Source of the DNA: a virus
IMG/VR virus record: IMGVR_UViG_3300042455_003631
Span: 1-26,069 of that record
DNA: 26,069 nucleotides
Strand: one strand, 5' to 3'
Shown in pieces: positions 7,979 to 14,996 of this stretch. Under the pieces are notes generated by a model, which worked only from the letters and a program-made list of their open reading frames with translations, had not been told where the DNA came from and did not search any database. Position numbers and translations under genes: made by a program. Position 1 is the stretch's first letter, and every line of letters starts with the position of its first letter.

Positions 7979-8428
7979 ATGTCTGTACAAATTTCAAATA
8001 GTAATTTATTAAAATTTAATCAAATAATAGGTAATTTATTATCAACAGAAAAATATAAAAAAACAAAAGTAGAAGTATTTTTTACTAATTTGCTAAAAAA
8101 TAGATTAACTCAATTTATTGACCAGTATAATCTAGATTTAGAAGATTTAGAACTTGAAAATGCAAATACTGATAAAGATGGTAGTGTTTTATTTGTAGAT
8201 ACTAAATTTGGTAGAAAATATCAATTTAATAAAGAAGGTTTAAAAAAGAAAGATAAAGGAGTTATAGAACTTCTTAAAAAAACTTTTGAATTTGAGCCAA
8301 TTCATTGTTCTATAGAAGAAGTAGGTAATTTAATGATTATCGAAGAAGGAGATAATGATGTAGTTAAAGAAATAAAAGAAATTTATGCTTCATTTATTCT
8401 TTATACACCATCTAAGGAAATAGTTTAA
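7979..8428 (+). CDS. Hypothetical protein, 149 aa
   Basis: This acidic, soluble protein has a helical N-terminal half (LLSTEKYKKTKVEVFFTNLLKN to about residue 60), a turn-rich DTKFGRKYQFNKEG middle, and a C-terminal beta/alpha part with VGNLMIIEEGDND. No catalytic motif, membrane segment or zinc site is visible. It lies 1 base before the gpF-like head morphogenesis gene, so the pair is almost certainly co-translated. A head-assembly accessory role is the natural guess from position only. Confidence 0.55.
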   Translation: MSVQISNSNLLKFNQIIGNLLSTEKYKKTKVEVFFTNLLKNRLTQFIDQYNLDLEDLELENANTDKDGSVLFVDTKFGRKYQFNKEGLKKKDKGVIELLKKTFEFEPIHCSIEEVGNLMIIEEGDNDVVKEIKEIYASFILYTPSKEIV

Positions 8429-8429
8429 A

Positions 8430-9323
8430 ATGTTATTTTCAAATAATGAATTAGAAGATTTTTTTAAATTAATAGATTCTTATCATTTAATATATATAGG
8501 TCAAAATGTTGATTCTAAATTATTTACTAATGATGATAAGAATTTATTAAAATCTTTTGGTATAGATATAAATCAATTTCCAAAAGAAACTTTAATAAAT
8601 AGTAATTTTAAATTTGGAGTATTAGCTGAGTATTTAGGTAATAAAGATACAAAAAATATTTCTTATATTGATTTTAAAAATTATGTTAAAAAAGGTAAAT
8701 TTATACCATTAACAAATTTAGAAGAAAAAGTATTAGAAAATATAAAACATCAAGCTTATCATGATATTAAAGGTGTAAGTAATAAAATACAAAAAACCTT
8801 AATACAAAAAAATATTGAATTATCAACTACTGAAAATGTTAAAAATCGTGAATCAATACGTAATTTAGTATTAGATTTAGGACATAAAACAGGAGAATGG
8901 AATAGAGATTTTGGACGTATTGCTGATTATGTTATGCATTCTAGCTATGAAAGCGGAAGAGCAGCAATGATGGAAGAAAGAAATAAAGGTAAAGATGTTA
9001 AAGTTTATAAAGATGTTAAAATAGAAGGTGCTTGTAAACATTGTATTAAACTTTATTTAGATTACGATTTAAAACCAAAAATATTTTTACTAAGTGAATT
9101 ACGAGCAAATGGTACAAATATTGGTGTTAAAGCAGACAATTGGAAACCAACATTAGGTAGTTTGCATCCACATTGTAGATGTACTTTACAATATTATGAA
9201 GAAGGTACAACTTGGAATGAAAAAACTAGAATGTTTGAATTTTTAGAAAGTAATTTTGTTAGAAAAGTAGCTACAAAATCTAAAATAAAAATTACTATTG
9301 GTGATAAAGTTTACGAAAGATAA
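8430..9323 (+). CDS. Mu gpF-like minor head / head morphogenesis protein
   Basis: The 297-residue protein carries the hallmark cysteine/histidine pattern of the Mu F/SPP1 gp7 family. Cys202 and Cys205 lie in GACKHCIKLY, and LGSLHPHCRCTLQYYEEG contains His246, Pro247, Cys249, Arg250 and Cys251 at residues 242-259. The residues before it (about 100-185) are helical and contain the typical EWNRDFGRIADY helix. Members bind the portal or head interior, are needed for infectious heads and can be ejected with DNA. Residues 1-95 are less conserved. The gene lies far from the portal here, separated by the fibre block, although the two are usually adjacent. The next small gene begins 16 bases after the stop if its ATG is used. 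Confidence 0.85.
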   Translation: MLFSNNELEDFFKLIDSYHLIYIGQNVDSKLFTNDDKNLLKSFGIDINQFPKETLINSNFKFGVLAEYLGNKDTKNISYIDFKNYVKKGKFIPLTNLEEKVLENIKHQAYHDIKGVSNKIQKTLIQKNIELSTTENVKNRESIRNLVLDLGHKTGEWNRDFGRIADYVMHSSYESGRAAMMEERNKGKDVKVYKDVKIEGACKHCIKLYLDYDLKPKIFLLSELRANGTNIGVKADNWKPTLGSLHPHCRCTLQYYEEGTTWNEKTRMFEFLESNFVRKVATKSKIKITIGDKVYER

Positions 9324-9339
9324 ATTAAATAATATTTTT

Positions 9340-9567
9340 ATGACACAAATAAAATCTGGTACTCATTTTGTTGAAGTAGATAATGCTACATATCCATTAA
9401 ATACTTTAGTAGGTAGATTTGATGGAGATTTTTTAGAAATAGTAATTTGGGGTTCTAATCAAATTATATCACAAAGAAAAAAATATACAGAATATTCAGT
9501 TGATGGTGTTATACCTGCTAATGCTGCAGCTTTAAAAACATCTTTTACTTCAATAGTTTATATTTAA
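9340..9567 (+). CDS. Hypothetical protein, 75 aa
   Basis: I start this gene at ATG 9340 rather than the in-frame TTG at 9298, because the TTG would overlap the preceding gene by 26 bases and the extra 14 residues are a Lys-rich, low-information leader. The product (MTQIKSGTHFVEVDNATYPL...) is predicted to be a small all-beta protein with alternating hydrophobic residues (FLEIVIWGS, YTEYSVDGV). It sits between the gpF-like protein and the Nudix-AAA+ gene, 5 bases before the latter. A head-decoration or small structural role is conceivable; no family is recognised. Confidence 0.55.
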   Translation: MTQIKSGTHFVEVDNATYPLNTLVGRFDGDFLEIVIWGSNQIISQRKKYTEYSVDGVIPANAAALKTSFTSIVYI

Positions 9568-9572
9568 TAAAA

Positions 9573-11264
9573 ATGAATAGTATAGTAGATATTTTAATAG
9601 CACAAAATAAATTAGATTCTAAATTACAGAATTTAATTGGTGAATATCTTGGTTATAAACGTTCAGTTAATTTTAATTTAGAAAATTGTCCAGAAAAAAG
9701 TACAAATTTAATTAAAGGTAAACTTCAAAACTATGAAGCTATTTTTATAAAAGAAGGTGATACTTTAAAAAGTGAAATTAATGATTTAGATGTTTTAAAA
9801 AATTTTTACCATTCTGCTAATATGAGTAGTAAAAAACATTGTGTTGCTACCATTATTCGTGATATAGAAGATTATAATAATATAATGTTATTATTAAGAA
9901 GTGGAGAAGATTCTTTTCATCCAAATACATGGTGTTTACCAGGTGGAGGTGTAGATTTTGGAGAAAATATATTTGAAGCAGCAAGACGTGAAATAAAAGA
10001 AGAAACAAATTTAAAAATATTTGATATTCAATTTAAAGAATTAATTTCATTACCGGAAGTTAATATTTATTATTTTGAAGCTTATATTAATAAAAATAGT
10101 CAAAATATAGTTCTTGATAATAAAGAACATAAAAATTATATTTTTTCTTCTTTTGAAGAATGGAAGAATTTGCCATTAATATTAGATTTAAAATCTCATT
10201 TATGCCAATTAATGAATATTAATTGGCAACCTACATTAGAAGAATTTCTTGGTGAAAATGGTGATATAAAGAAAGGTGGTTATCCAATTGGTACAGTTAG
10301 AAATGGTTTTAAAAAAGTAGCTGATACCGGTGGTAAAGGTGATTGGATTGCTGTTAATCATCAAGAAAAACCTGCAGTAAGAGAAAGTAAGAAAAAAGAT
10401 GATAGTGAAGATATTTCTGCAGAAGTAAAAGAATATGAAGAAAAATTACCTCCAAAACCAACATCAGAACAAACTTGGAAAGCTTATGGTTTATTTTGTA
10501 ATATGGTTGTAGATGGTACTACTAAAAGTTTAGTAGCCTTTGGAACTGGAGGAGTAGGTAAAACATTTACTTTAGAATCAGTTCTACAGAAAAAAGGAAT
10601 GGTTGGTTATGATGAAGAACAAGGTCATAATATAAATGAACCACACAACTATGATTATATAAAAATAACAGGTTCTGCAAATGGTAGTTCTGTATATCAA
10701 GCTTTATTTGAACACAACGGTAAATTAATTATATTTGACGATTGTGATAGTGCTTTAAAAGATGAAAACGCTGTTAATTTCTTTAAAGGTGCATTAGATA
10801 GTTCTGGTGATGGTACTATTAGTTATAAACCATCTTCTCCTTTAAGAACAGATAAATTAGAAGGTAGTGTAACAACTCCCACTGGATTAAATAATGTTCC
10901 AAGTAGATTTAAATTTAAAGGTCAAGTAATATTTATTTCTAACTTAGCACCTGATAAAATTCCTCAACCATTAATTGATAGTAGATGTTTATCAGTTGAT
11001 TTATCAATGTCTAAAGATGAAACTATAAAAAGAATACAAAATATTCTACCTAAAATGGATATTAAAGATGCAAGAGGTAATTCATTAGGAGCAACTTTAG
11101 AAGAAAAACAAATGGCACTTGATTTCTTAAATGAACATAGAAATGATATTCGTATAGGTAAACTTAATGCAAGAACCTTAGGTAATATTATTAAAGTAAT
11201 TCACTCAAGTAAAGGTGAAGGTGAAGATTGGAAAGATGCTGCTGAAACATTATTATTTAATTAA
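9573..11264 (+). CDS. Nudix hydrolase - AAA+ ATPase fusion protein
   Basis: This 563-residue protein has two enzymatic parts. Residues ~85-210 are a Nudix domain. Its Nudix box runs from Gly125 to Leu147 (G-x5-E131-x7-R139-E140-x2-E143-E144) with the usual final Gly replaced by Asn146. Residues ~218-265 form a linker with a GGYPIGTVRNGFKKVADTGG element resembling short repeats found in phage polyvalent proteins. Residues ~295-560 are an AAA+ ATPase: Walker A GTGGVGKT (324-331), Walker B LIIFDDCD (385-392), sensor-1 VIFISN (452-457) and a candidate arginine finger Arg471 in PLIDSRCLSVDL. Nudix enzymes hydrolyse nucleoside diphosphates linked to another group; AAA+ proteins remodel proteins or DNA. 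Location between gpF-like and protease genes suggests a head-associated or injected factor. Catalytic assignment is good; the biological role is unknown. Confidence 0.85.
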   Translation: MNSIVDILIAQNKLDSKLQNLIGEYLGYKRSVNFNLENCPEKSTNLIKGKLQNYEAIFIKEGDTLKSEINDLDVLKNFYHSANMSSKKHCVATIIRDIEDYNNIMLLLRSGEDSFHPNTWCLPGGGVDFGENIFEAARREIKEETNLKIFDIQFKELISLPEVNIYYFEAYINKNSQNIVLDNKEHKNYIFSSFEEWKNLPLILDLKSHLCQLMNINWQPTLEEFLGENGDIKKGGYPIGTVRNGFKKVADTGGKGDWIAVNHQEKPAVRESKKKDDSEDISAEVKEYEEKLPPKPTSEQTWKAYGLFCNMVVDGTTKSLVAFGTGGVGKTFTLESVLQKKGMVGYDEEQGHNINEPHNYDYIKITGSANGSSVYQALFEHNGKLIIFDDCDSALKDENAVNFFKGALDSSGDGTISYKPSSPLRTDKLEGSVTTPTGLNNVPSRFKFKGQVIFISNLAPDKIPQPLIDSRCLSVDLSMSKDETIKRIQNILPKMDIKDARGNSLGATLEEKQMALDFLNEHRNDIRIGKLNARTLGNIIKVIHSSKGEGEDWKDAAETLLFN

Positions 11265-11278
11265 AATTGTTAGAATAT

Positions 11279-11473
11279 ATGAAAAATTTAGATTTATCTA
11301 AATATTCAACAAAAGATTTAGAAAATATGGCACAAGGTATGACTGCTAATGCTATGCGTACAGAGATATGTACAGAAATTGTTAAAAGACAAAAAAAGGA
11401 CAAAGATAAGAATAGTGATAGTAATAAAAAATCATCACAATCAAGTAATTCTAATCCATTTTTAAAAAAATAA
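11279..11473 (+). CDS. Small highly charged protein, 64 aa
   Basis: ATG at 11279 is preferred over the in-frame TTG at 11267. Residues 1-35 form a helical domain (KNLDLSKYSTKDLENMAQGM, then AMRTEICTEIVKRQ). A low-complexity Lys/Asp/Ser/Asn tail follows, with KKDKDKN and SSQSSNSNPFLKK. The gene lies 14 bases after the Nudix-AAA+ stop and 3 bases before the prohead protease start. Such a basic, disordered protein next to the protease could be an internal head protein or assembly peptide, but this is inference from composition and position. Confidence 0.5.
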   Translation: MKNLDLSKYSTKDLENMAQGMTANAMRTEICTEIVKRQKKDKDKNSDSNKKSSQSSNSNPFLKK

Positions 11474-11476
11474 CTT

Positions 11477-12229
11477 ATGTCTGATAAATTTAGATTTTTT
11501 ATACCTGACATTGATATATCTAAAGGAAAAGATAAAGAAGGTAATGAAACAATGATAGTTGAAGGTGTTGCTTCAACTATGACAGAAGATACTGATGGTG
11601 AAATTGTTGACCCTAATGGATTTGATTTAAATTATCTTTTAGACCAAGGTTTTATTAATTGGCATCATGCAACTAAAGATAATCCAGGTACTATTATTGG
11701 AGAGCCTGTAAAAGCTTGGGTACAAGATTCAAAATTGCATGTAAGAGCAGAATTATATTCTTGGCAACCAATTGCTAGAGATGTTTATGATATAATTAAT
11801 CAATTACAAAAGGGGAAAAGTAAAAGAAAACTTGGTTGGTCAATTGAAGGTAAGAAAATGGAAGTTGACCCTATGAATAAAAAATTTATTCGTAAATCAA
11901 GAGTAACAGGTATTGCAATTACACCTATGCCTAAAAATAAAGGTACTTATGTTGATATTTCTAAGGGTGAAAATTATGATTATGATACATATGATTTAAA
12001 TGGTGAAAGTATAATTTTAGATATTAAAAAAGGTGAAGATAGTATTATTATAGATAAATTTTTTAATATTAAAAGATTTATAAAAGGTGTAGAACGTAAA
12101 CCATTTTTATCTTTAGAAAATGCTGCAAATATTACAATTATTGAAAAAGGTTTTAAATTAGGTTTTATTCCAAAAGATGAATATTTAAAAGTACTTAAAC
12201 GTATAAAGGGGCTTTTGGAAAATTCTTAA
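11477..12229 (+). CDS. Prohead serine protease (HK97 U35-like)
   Basis: The 250-residue protein matches the caudoviral prohead protease layout. It opens with IVEGVAST at 27-34, then DTDGEIVDPNGFDL. The catalytic-histidine region is INWHHA (His63 or His64) and the nucleophile region LGWSIEG (Ser122), followed by TGIAITPMP. It digests scaffold and capsid termini during head maturation. After the catalytic core, residues ~155-250 form an unusual tail with I-x-K-G type motifs at residues 163, 185, 203, 224 and 244, about 20 residues apart. The gene immediately precedes the scaffold and capsid genes, the classical order. A Bacteroidetes-type promoter for the next unit overlaps its last codons. Confidence 0.9.
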   Translation: MSDKFRFFIPDIDISKGKDKEGNETMIVEGVASTMTEDTDGEIVDPNGFDLNYLLDQGFINWHHATKDNPGTIIGEPVKAWVQDSKLHVRAELYSWQPIARDVYDIINQLQKGKSKRKLGWSIEGKKMEVDPMNKKFIRKSRVTGIAITPMPKNKGTYVDISKGENYDYDTYDLNGESIILDIKKGEDSIIIDKFFNIKRFIKGVERKPFLSLENAANITIIEKGFKLGFIPKDEYLKVLKRIKGLLENS

Positions 12230-12245
12230 ATTTTATTTAATTTTG
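12215..12245 (+). promoter_or_regulatory. Bacteroidetes-type promoter (TTG-N20-TAATTTTG)
   Basis: TTG at 12215-12217 lies in the last codons of the protease gene. TAATTTTG at 12238-12245 follows after a 20-base spacer and matches TAnnTTTG. It stands 17 bases before the scaffold-like gene and would drive scaffold and major capsid production up to the terminator at 14458-14500. Confidence 0.65.
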
Positions 12246-12261
12246 TTAAAGATTATAAATT

Positions 12262-12900
12262 ATGGATAATAAAATTTTTGTAGAAATAAATCCTGCTACT
12301 ATTAAAAGAGCATTAGGTAATATGGGAATTACAGATGTTGTAGTTGCTAATAAACCTAATCCATTTAATGGTAATATAACAGATGAATTATCTAAAGGAA
12401 TAGAAGATGATTTAAATGGAAGTAATACTAAAAAAAATGATTTAAATCTACCTACACCAAATGGTGTAGATATGCTTTTAAAAGGTTTTACTGATTTTCA
12501 AACAAATGTTGCTAATCAACTTGCTATTAATAAGAAAGAAACTGATACACTTATTAAAGGATTACAAGAAAAAGTTGAATTATTAGGAAAAACAGCTGGA
12601 CCTAGAAAATCAGTTATGTCTAATGCAATGGAAAAAGGATTTAATGGTGGTGAAGGATTAAGTGATAATGAAATTCCTGCAGATGTTAAAGCTGTTTTAT
12701 CTAAGTCAAAACAAAAAAGAGCAATTATTAAAATATTAGAAGCTAAAGCTAATTTTGGTGAAAATGATGAAAATATTGCTAAAGGATTACATAATAAAGA
12801 AATATCAAAAGCTTTAGTAAGTTTTGAAACATCTAATATTTTACCTGCAGCTATTTTAAAACAATTAAGAGAAGAAGATAAAATTATGATTGTAGAATAA
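12262..12900 (+). CDS. Putative capsid scaffolding protein
   Basis: This 212-residue, charged and mostly helical protein is encoded between the prohead protease and the major capsid protein, where scaffold genes usually lie. Residues ~60-115 look like a helix or coiled coil (LLKGFTDFQTNVANQ, then LIKGLQEKVELL). The C-terminal ~40 residues (EISKALVSFETSNILPAAIL onward) are helical and could bind capsid protein. Hydrophobic-x-K-G motifs recur at Lys45, Lys74, Lys99, Lys125 and Lys174, spaced about 25-29 residues apart with one doubled interval, echoing the protease tail. A promoter sits just upstream. Identification is by position and composition; no specific family is named. Confidence 0.65.
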   Translation: MDNKIFVEINPATIKRALGNMGITDVVVANKPNPFNGNITDELSKGIEDDLNGSNTKKNDLNLPTPNGVDMLLKGFTDFQTNVANQLAINKKETDTLIKGLQEKVELLGKTAGPRKSVMSNAMEKGFNGGEGLSDNEIPADVKAVLSKSKQKRAIIKILEAKANFGENDENIAKGLHNKEISKALVSFETSNILPAAILKQLREEDKIMIVE

Positions 12901-12970
12901 CAATTATAATTTCTAAAAATATAAATTGTAGAATTAATAAAGTAGTAAATAAAAATTAATTTTAACTAAA

Positions 12971-14446
12971 ATGTTAAGTGTAAGTTTAAATGATTATGCC
13001 TTATCAGGCTTATCAGGCTTTGGTGAATCTACACAGGGCGATGTTGACCAACTAATGAAAGCGTTGGAAGCAGGTGCTATGACTGGTGGAGATTTAAGAG
13101 ATACAGGCTCTACTCAAAGTGGTGCTGTTTTAAAGGTTGAGAGTTTAGAAAATACCTTAAGAGTTATGTCGTTCCATGAAAATGACATTGTTCTTTGGAA
13201 ACAAATTCCTAAATCTCCTGCTTTTAACACAGTTGAAGAATACGATTTGTTAGAAGATTATGGTACTGATGGTTTCTCTTTCACTTTGGAAGGTGAATTA
13301 CCTGAGGAAGACCAAGCAACTTACAGACGTGCTAGCCAATTGGTTAAATTCATGGGTACTGTAGGTTCTGTTTCTCATCCTATGCAGTTAGTAAATGTTA
13401 TTTCTGGTATCGGTAATATTACTCAACAAAAGATTGAAGAATCAACTATGAAATTGTTGCGTGATATTAACAGAGCAGTAGCTTGGGCTGATTCAAATTT
13501 ATTGCCAATTGAATTTAATGGTCTTTATGCTCAGCATAGACAAGGTTTAATGGTTCCTGGTAATTTAAGTTCTTATTATGGTGGTAATAACGTTAACGTT
13601 ATTGACTGTAGAGGTAAAGCTATGAAAGATAGTTTTGTGCAAGATGGTACATTAGCAATTGTGGAAGCAAATGGTAATGCTACTGATTTAATTGCTCCTC
13701 CTGCAGTATGGAAAAACTATGTATCACGTTGGGATAATAGTGATGTACAAAGAACTACTCCAGGTGCAACTATTACAGGTGGTCAGGTAATTGATGGTAT
13801 TGCTACTCAATATGGCAAAATTAATCCAGTTACTGATAAATTTTTAGCCCATAAATATAAACCAAAAACTGCATTAACAAATGCTACAAGTGGTAAAACA
13901 CCTGCTGCACCTGCTAGTGTTAGTGTAGCTGCTGTAGCTTCTGTTGGTATGTATTCAGGTTTTAATGGTGATTATAAATTTGCAGTTACTGCAATGAATC
14001 GTTACGGCGAATCAGTAATTACCCAATCAGCTTCTGTTACAATTGGTGCTAATGAATCAGCTGATATTACTTTAACTTTACAAGGTGGTACTTATGCTGC
14101 ACAAGCATATAATATCTATAAAGGTGAAGTAAATAAAGTTACTGGTACAGTTACTTATTACTACTTGTTCTCTGTTACTCCTGCACAAATTTCAGCAGGT
14201 TATGATGGAGCAGCTGCTGGTGTAATAAGAGAAAGAAACTATATCATTCCAAATACCAACATGTGTTTCTTGTTAGAAAAAACAAAAGAAATTTTTAATT
14301 TTAAACAATTAGCACCGTTGATGAAAATGGATTTAGCTTTAATTGCACCTTCTTCTAGATTTATGCTTTTAGCTTATGGTACTCCAGTACTTAATCAGCC
14401 TAAAAAGATGATTGTGTATATTAACGTTGGCTCTAGTGTAAGTTAA
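12971..14446 (+). CDS. Major capsid protein with an inserted Ig/FN3-like domain
   Basis: The 491-residue protein has features of an HK97-fold capsid protein. A short N-terminal arm is followed by FHENDIVLWKQIPKSPAFNTVEEYDLL, a pattern typical of the N-arm/E-loop region in myovirus capsid proteins. RASQLVKFMGTVGSVSHP comes next, then a long helical section (TQQKIEESTMKLLRDINRA). The C-terminus returns to FKQLAPLMKMDLALIAPSSR and LLAYGTPVLNQPKK. Residues ~309-415 are different: an Ala/Thr/Ser-rich segment (PAAPASVSVAA, GDYKFAVTAMNRYGES, YNIYKGE) that looks like an Ig- or FN3-like beta domain. C-ending codons are more common than in neighbouring genes (13321-13380 has 25 G or C of 60), consistent with selection for high expression. 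A strong terminator follows directly. Confidence 0.88.
   Translation: MLSVSLNDYALSGLSGFGESTQGDVDQLMKALEAGAMTGGDLRDTGSTQSGAVLKVESLENTLRVMSFHENDIVLWKQIPKSPAFNTVEEYDLLEDYGTDGFSFTLEGELPEEDQATYRRASQLVKFMGTVGSVSHPMQLVNVISGIGNITQQKIEESTMKLLRDINRAVAWADSNLLPIEFNGLYAQHRQGLMVPGNLSSYYGGNNVNVIDCRGKAMKDSFVQDGTLAIVEANGNATDLIAPPAVWKNYVSRWDNSDVQRTTPGATITGGQVIDGIATQYGKINPVTDKFLAHKYKPKTALTNATSGKTPAAPASVSVAAVASVGMYSGFNGDYKFAVTAMNRYGESVITQSASVTIGANESADITLTLQGGTYAAQAYNIYKGEVNKVTGTVTYYYLFSVTPAQISAGYDGAAAGVIRERNYIIPNTNMCFLLEKTKEIFNFKQLAPLMKMDLALIAPSSRFMLLAYGTPVLNQPKKMIVYINVGSSVS
13586..13603. repeat. Perfect 18-base palindrome inside the capsid gene
   Basis: The sequence AATAACGTTAACGTTATT equals its own reverse complement over all 18 bases. 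It encodes the NNVNV part of the capsid protein (residues 206-210) plus flanks. Part of the symmetry follows from the repeated Asn-Val codons, so it may be fortuitous; a protein-binding site is possible but unsupported. Confidence 0.5.
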
Positions 14447-14457
14447 GTTAAATATTT

Positions 14458-14500
14458 AGGAATCCGATTTCATTTTAATGAATCGGATTCCTATTTTTTT
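14458..14500 (+). terminator. Strong rho-independent terminator after the capsid gene
   Basis: A 12-base-pair perfect stem pairs 14458-14469 (AGGAATCCGATT) with 14481-14492 (AATCGGATTCCT). The 11-base loop can add a short CATT/AATG stem with one bulge. An A and seven T residues follow at 14493-14500. It begins 11 bases after the capsid stop codon and is the clearest terminator in the window, ending the scaffold-capsid unit. Confidence 0.92.
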
Positions 14501-14522
14501 GTAAAATTATTAAAGTATTTGT

Positions 14523-14987
14523 ATGCAAGTTACTCTTCAAACAACTGCTCAACATAGAGCAAATCAAATTATTAAAAATTCAGTTTGTTCTATTGAGTGG
14601 AATTCAGAATGTATATCTATTGTAAACTTAAGTGAAGATGAATTAGAAAAATTAAAAATCACTGACCCTACTATAATAGTTTTAAATACTTCTAATCATG
14701 AAAGTGTTGGTAATGAAGTTAAAAAAGAAGAAAAGACAACAGTTATAATTCCTCCTACACCACCTACACCTCCATCTAAAGATGAAGTTATTGGTAATGA
14801 AGTTAAAAAAGAAGAAGGTGAAAAAGTAATAATTACAGAAGCTGAAAAAGAAGCTGTAATTACAGAAATGAAAAAAATGACTTTAGGACAAATGGCTGAT
14901 TTAGCTAAAGAATTTCCAGAAACGGAATGGATTGGATTTAAAGAGAAAAAACCATTTATTGAATACTTATTAGCAAAAGAAAACTAA
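14523..14987 (+). CDS. Hypothetical protein with repeat linker and helical C-terminal domain
   Basis: The 154-residue protein has three parts. Residues 1-60 form an N-terminal alpha/beta part (QTTAQHRANQIIKNSVCSIEW, then LSEDELEKL). Residues ~61-105 form a charged linker with the motif GNEVKKEE twice around a proline run (PPTPPTPP). Residues ~108-154 form a helical C-terminal domain (MTLGQMADLAKEFPETEW, then FIEYLLAK) resembling small SAP/HeH/Rho-N-like folds that bind nucleic acid or mediate protein contacts. It is the first gene after the capsid terminator. Position and domain type suit a head-completion or head-decoration role; the C-terminal fold is a tentative reading. Confidence 0.55.
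   Translation: MQVTLQTTAQHRANQIIKNSVCSIEWNSECISIVNLSEDELEKLKITDPTIIVLNTSNHESVGNEVKKEEKTTVIIPPTPPTPPSKDEVIGNEVKKEEGEKVIITEAEKEAVITEMKKMTLGQMADLAKEFPETEWIGFKEKKPFIEYLLAKEN
14707..14816 (+). repeat. 26-base direct repeat pair within a linker region
   Basis: An identical 26-base unit occurs at 14707-14732 and 14791-14816, beginning TTGGTAATGAAG. The copies are 84 bases (28 codons) apart, in frame, and encode the duplicated GNEVKKEE motif. An in-frame duplication of a charged linker element is the simplest origin. Confidence 0.8.
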
Positions 14988-14996
14988 TAAAATAAA

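Noticed and set aside
9298-9339. Upstream TTG start for the 75-residue gene
   Set aside because: It would overlap the gpF-like gene by 26 bases, while ATG 9340 has a clean position 16 bases after its stop.
13002-13021. Short tandem repeat TTATCAGGC x2 at the start of the capsid gene
   Set aside because: Two copies only, explained by the encoded LSGLSG residues.
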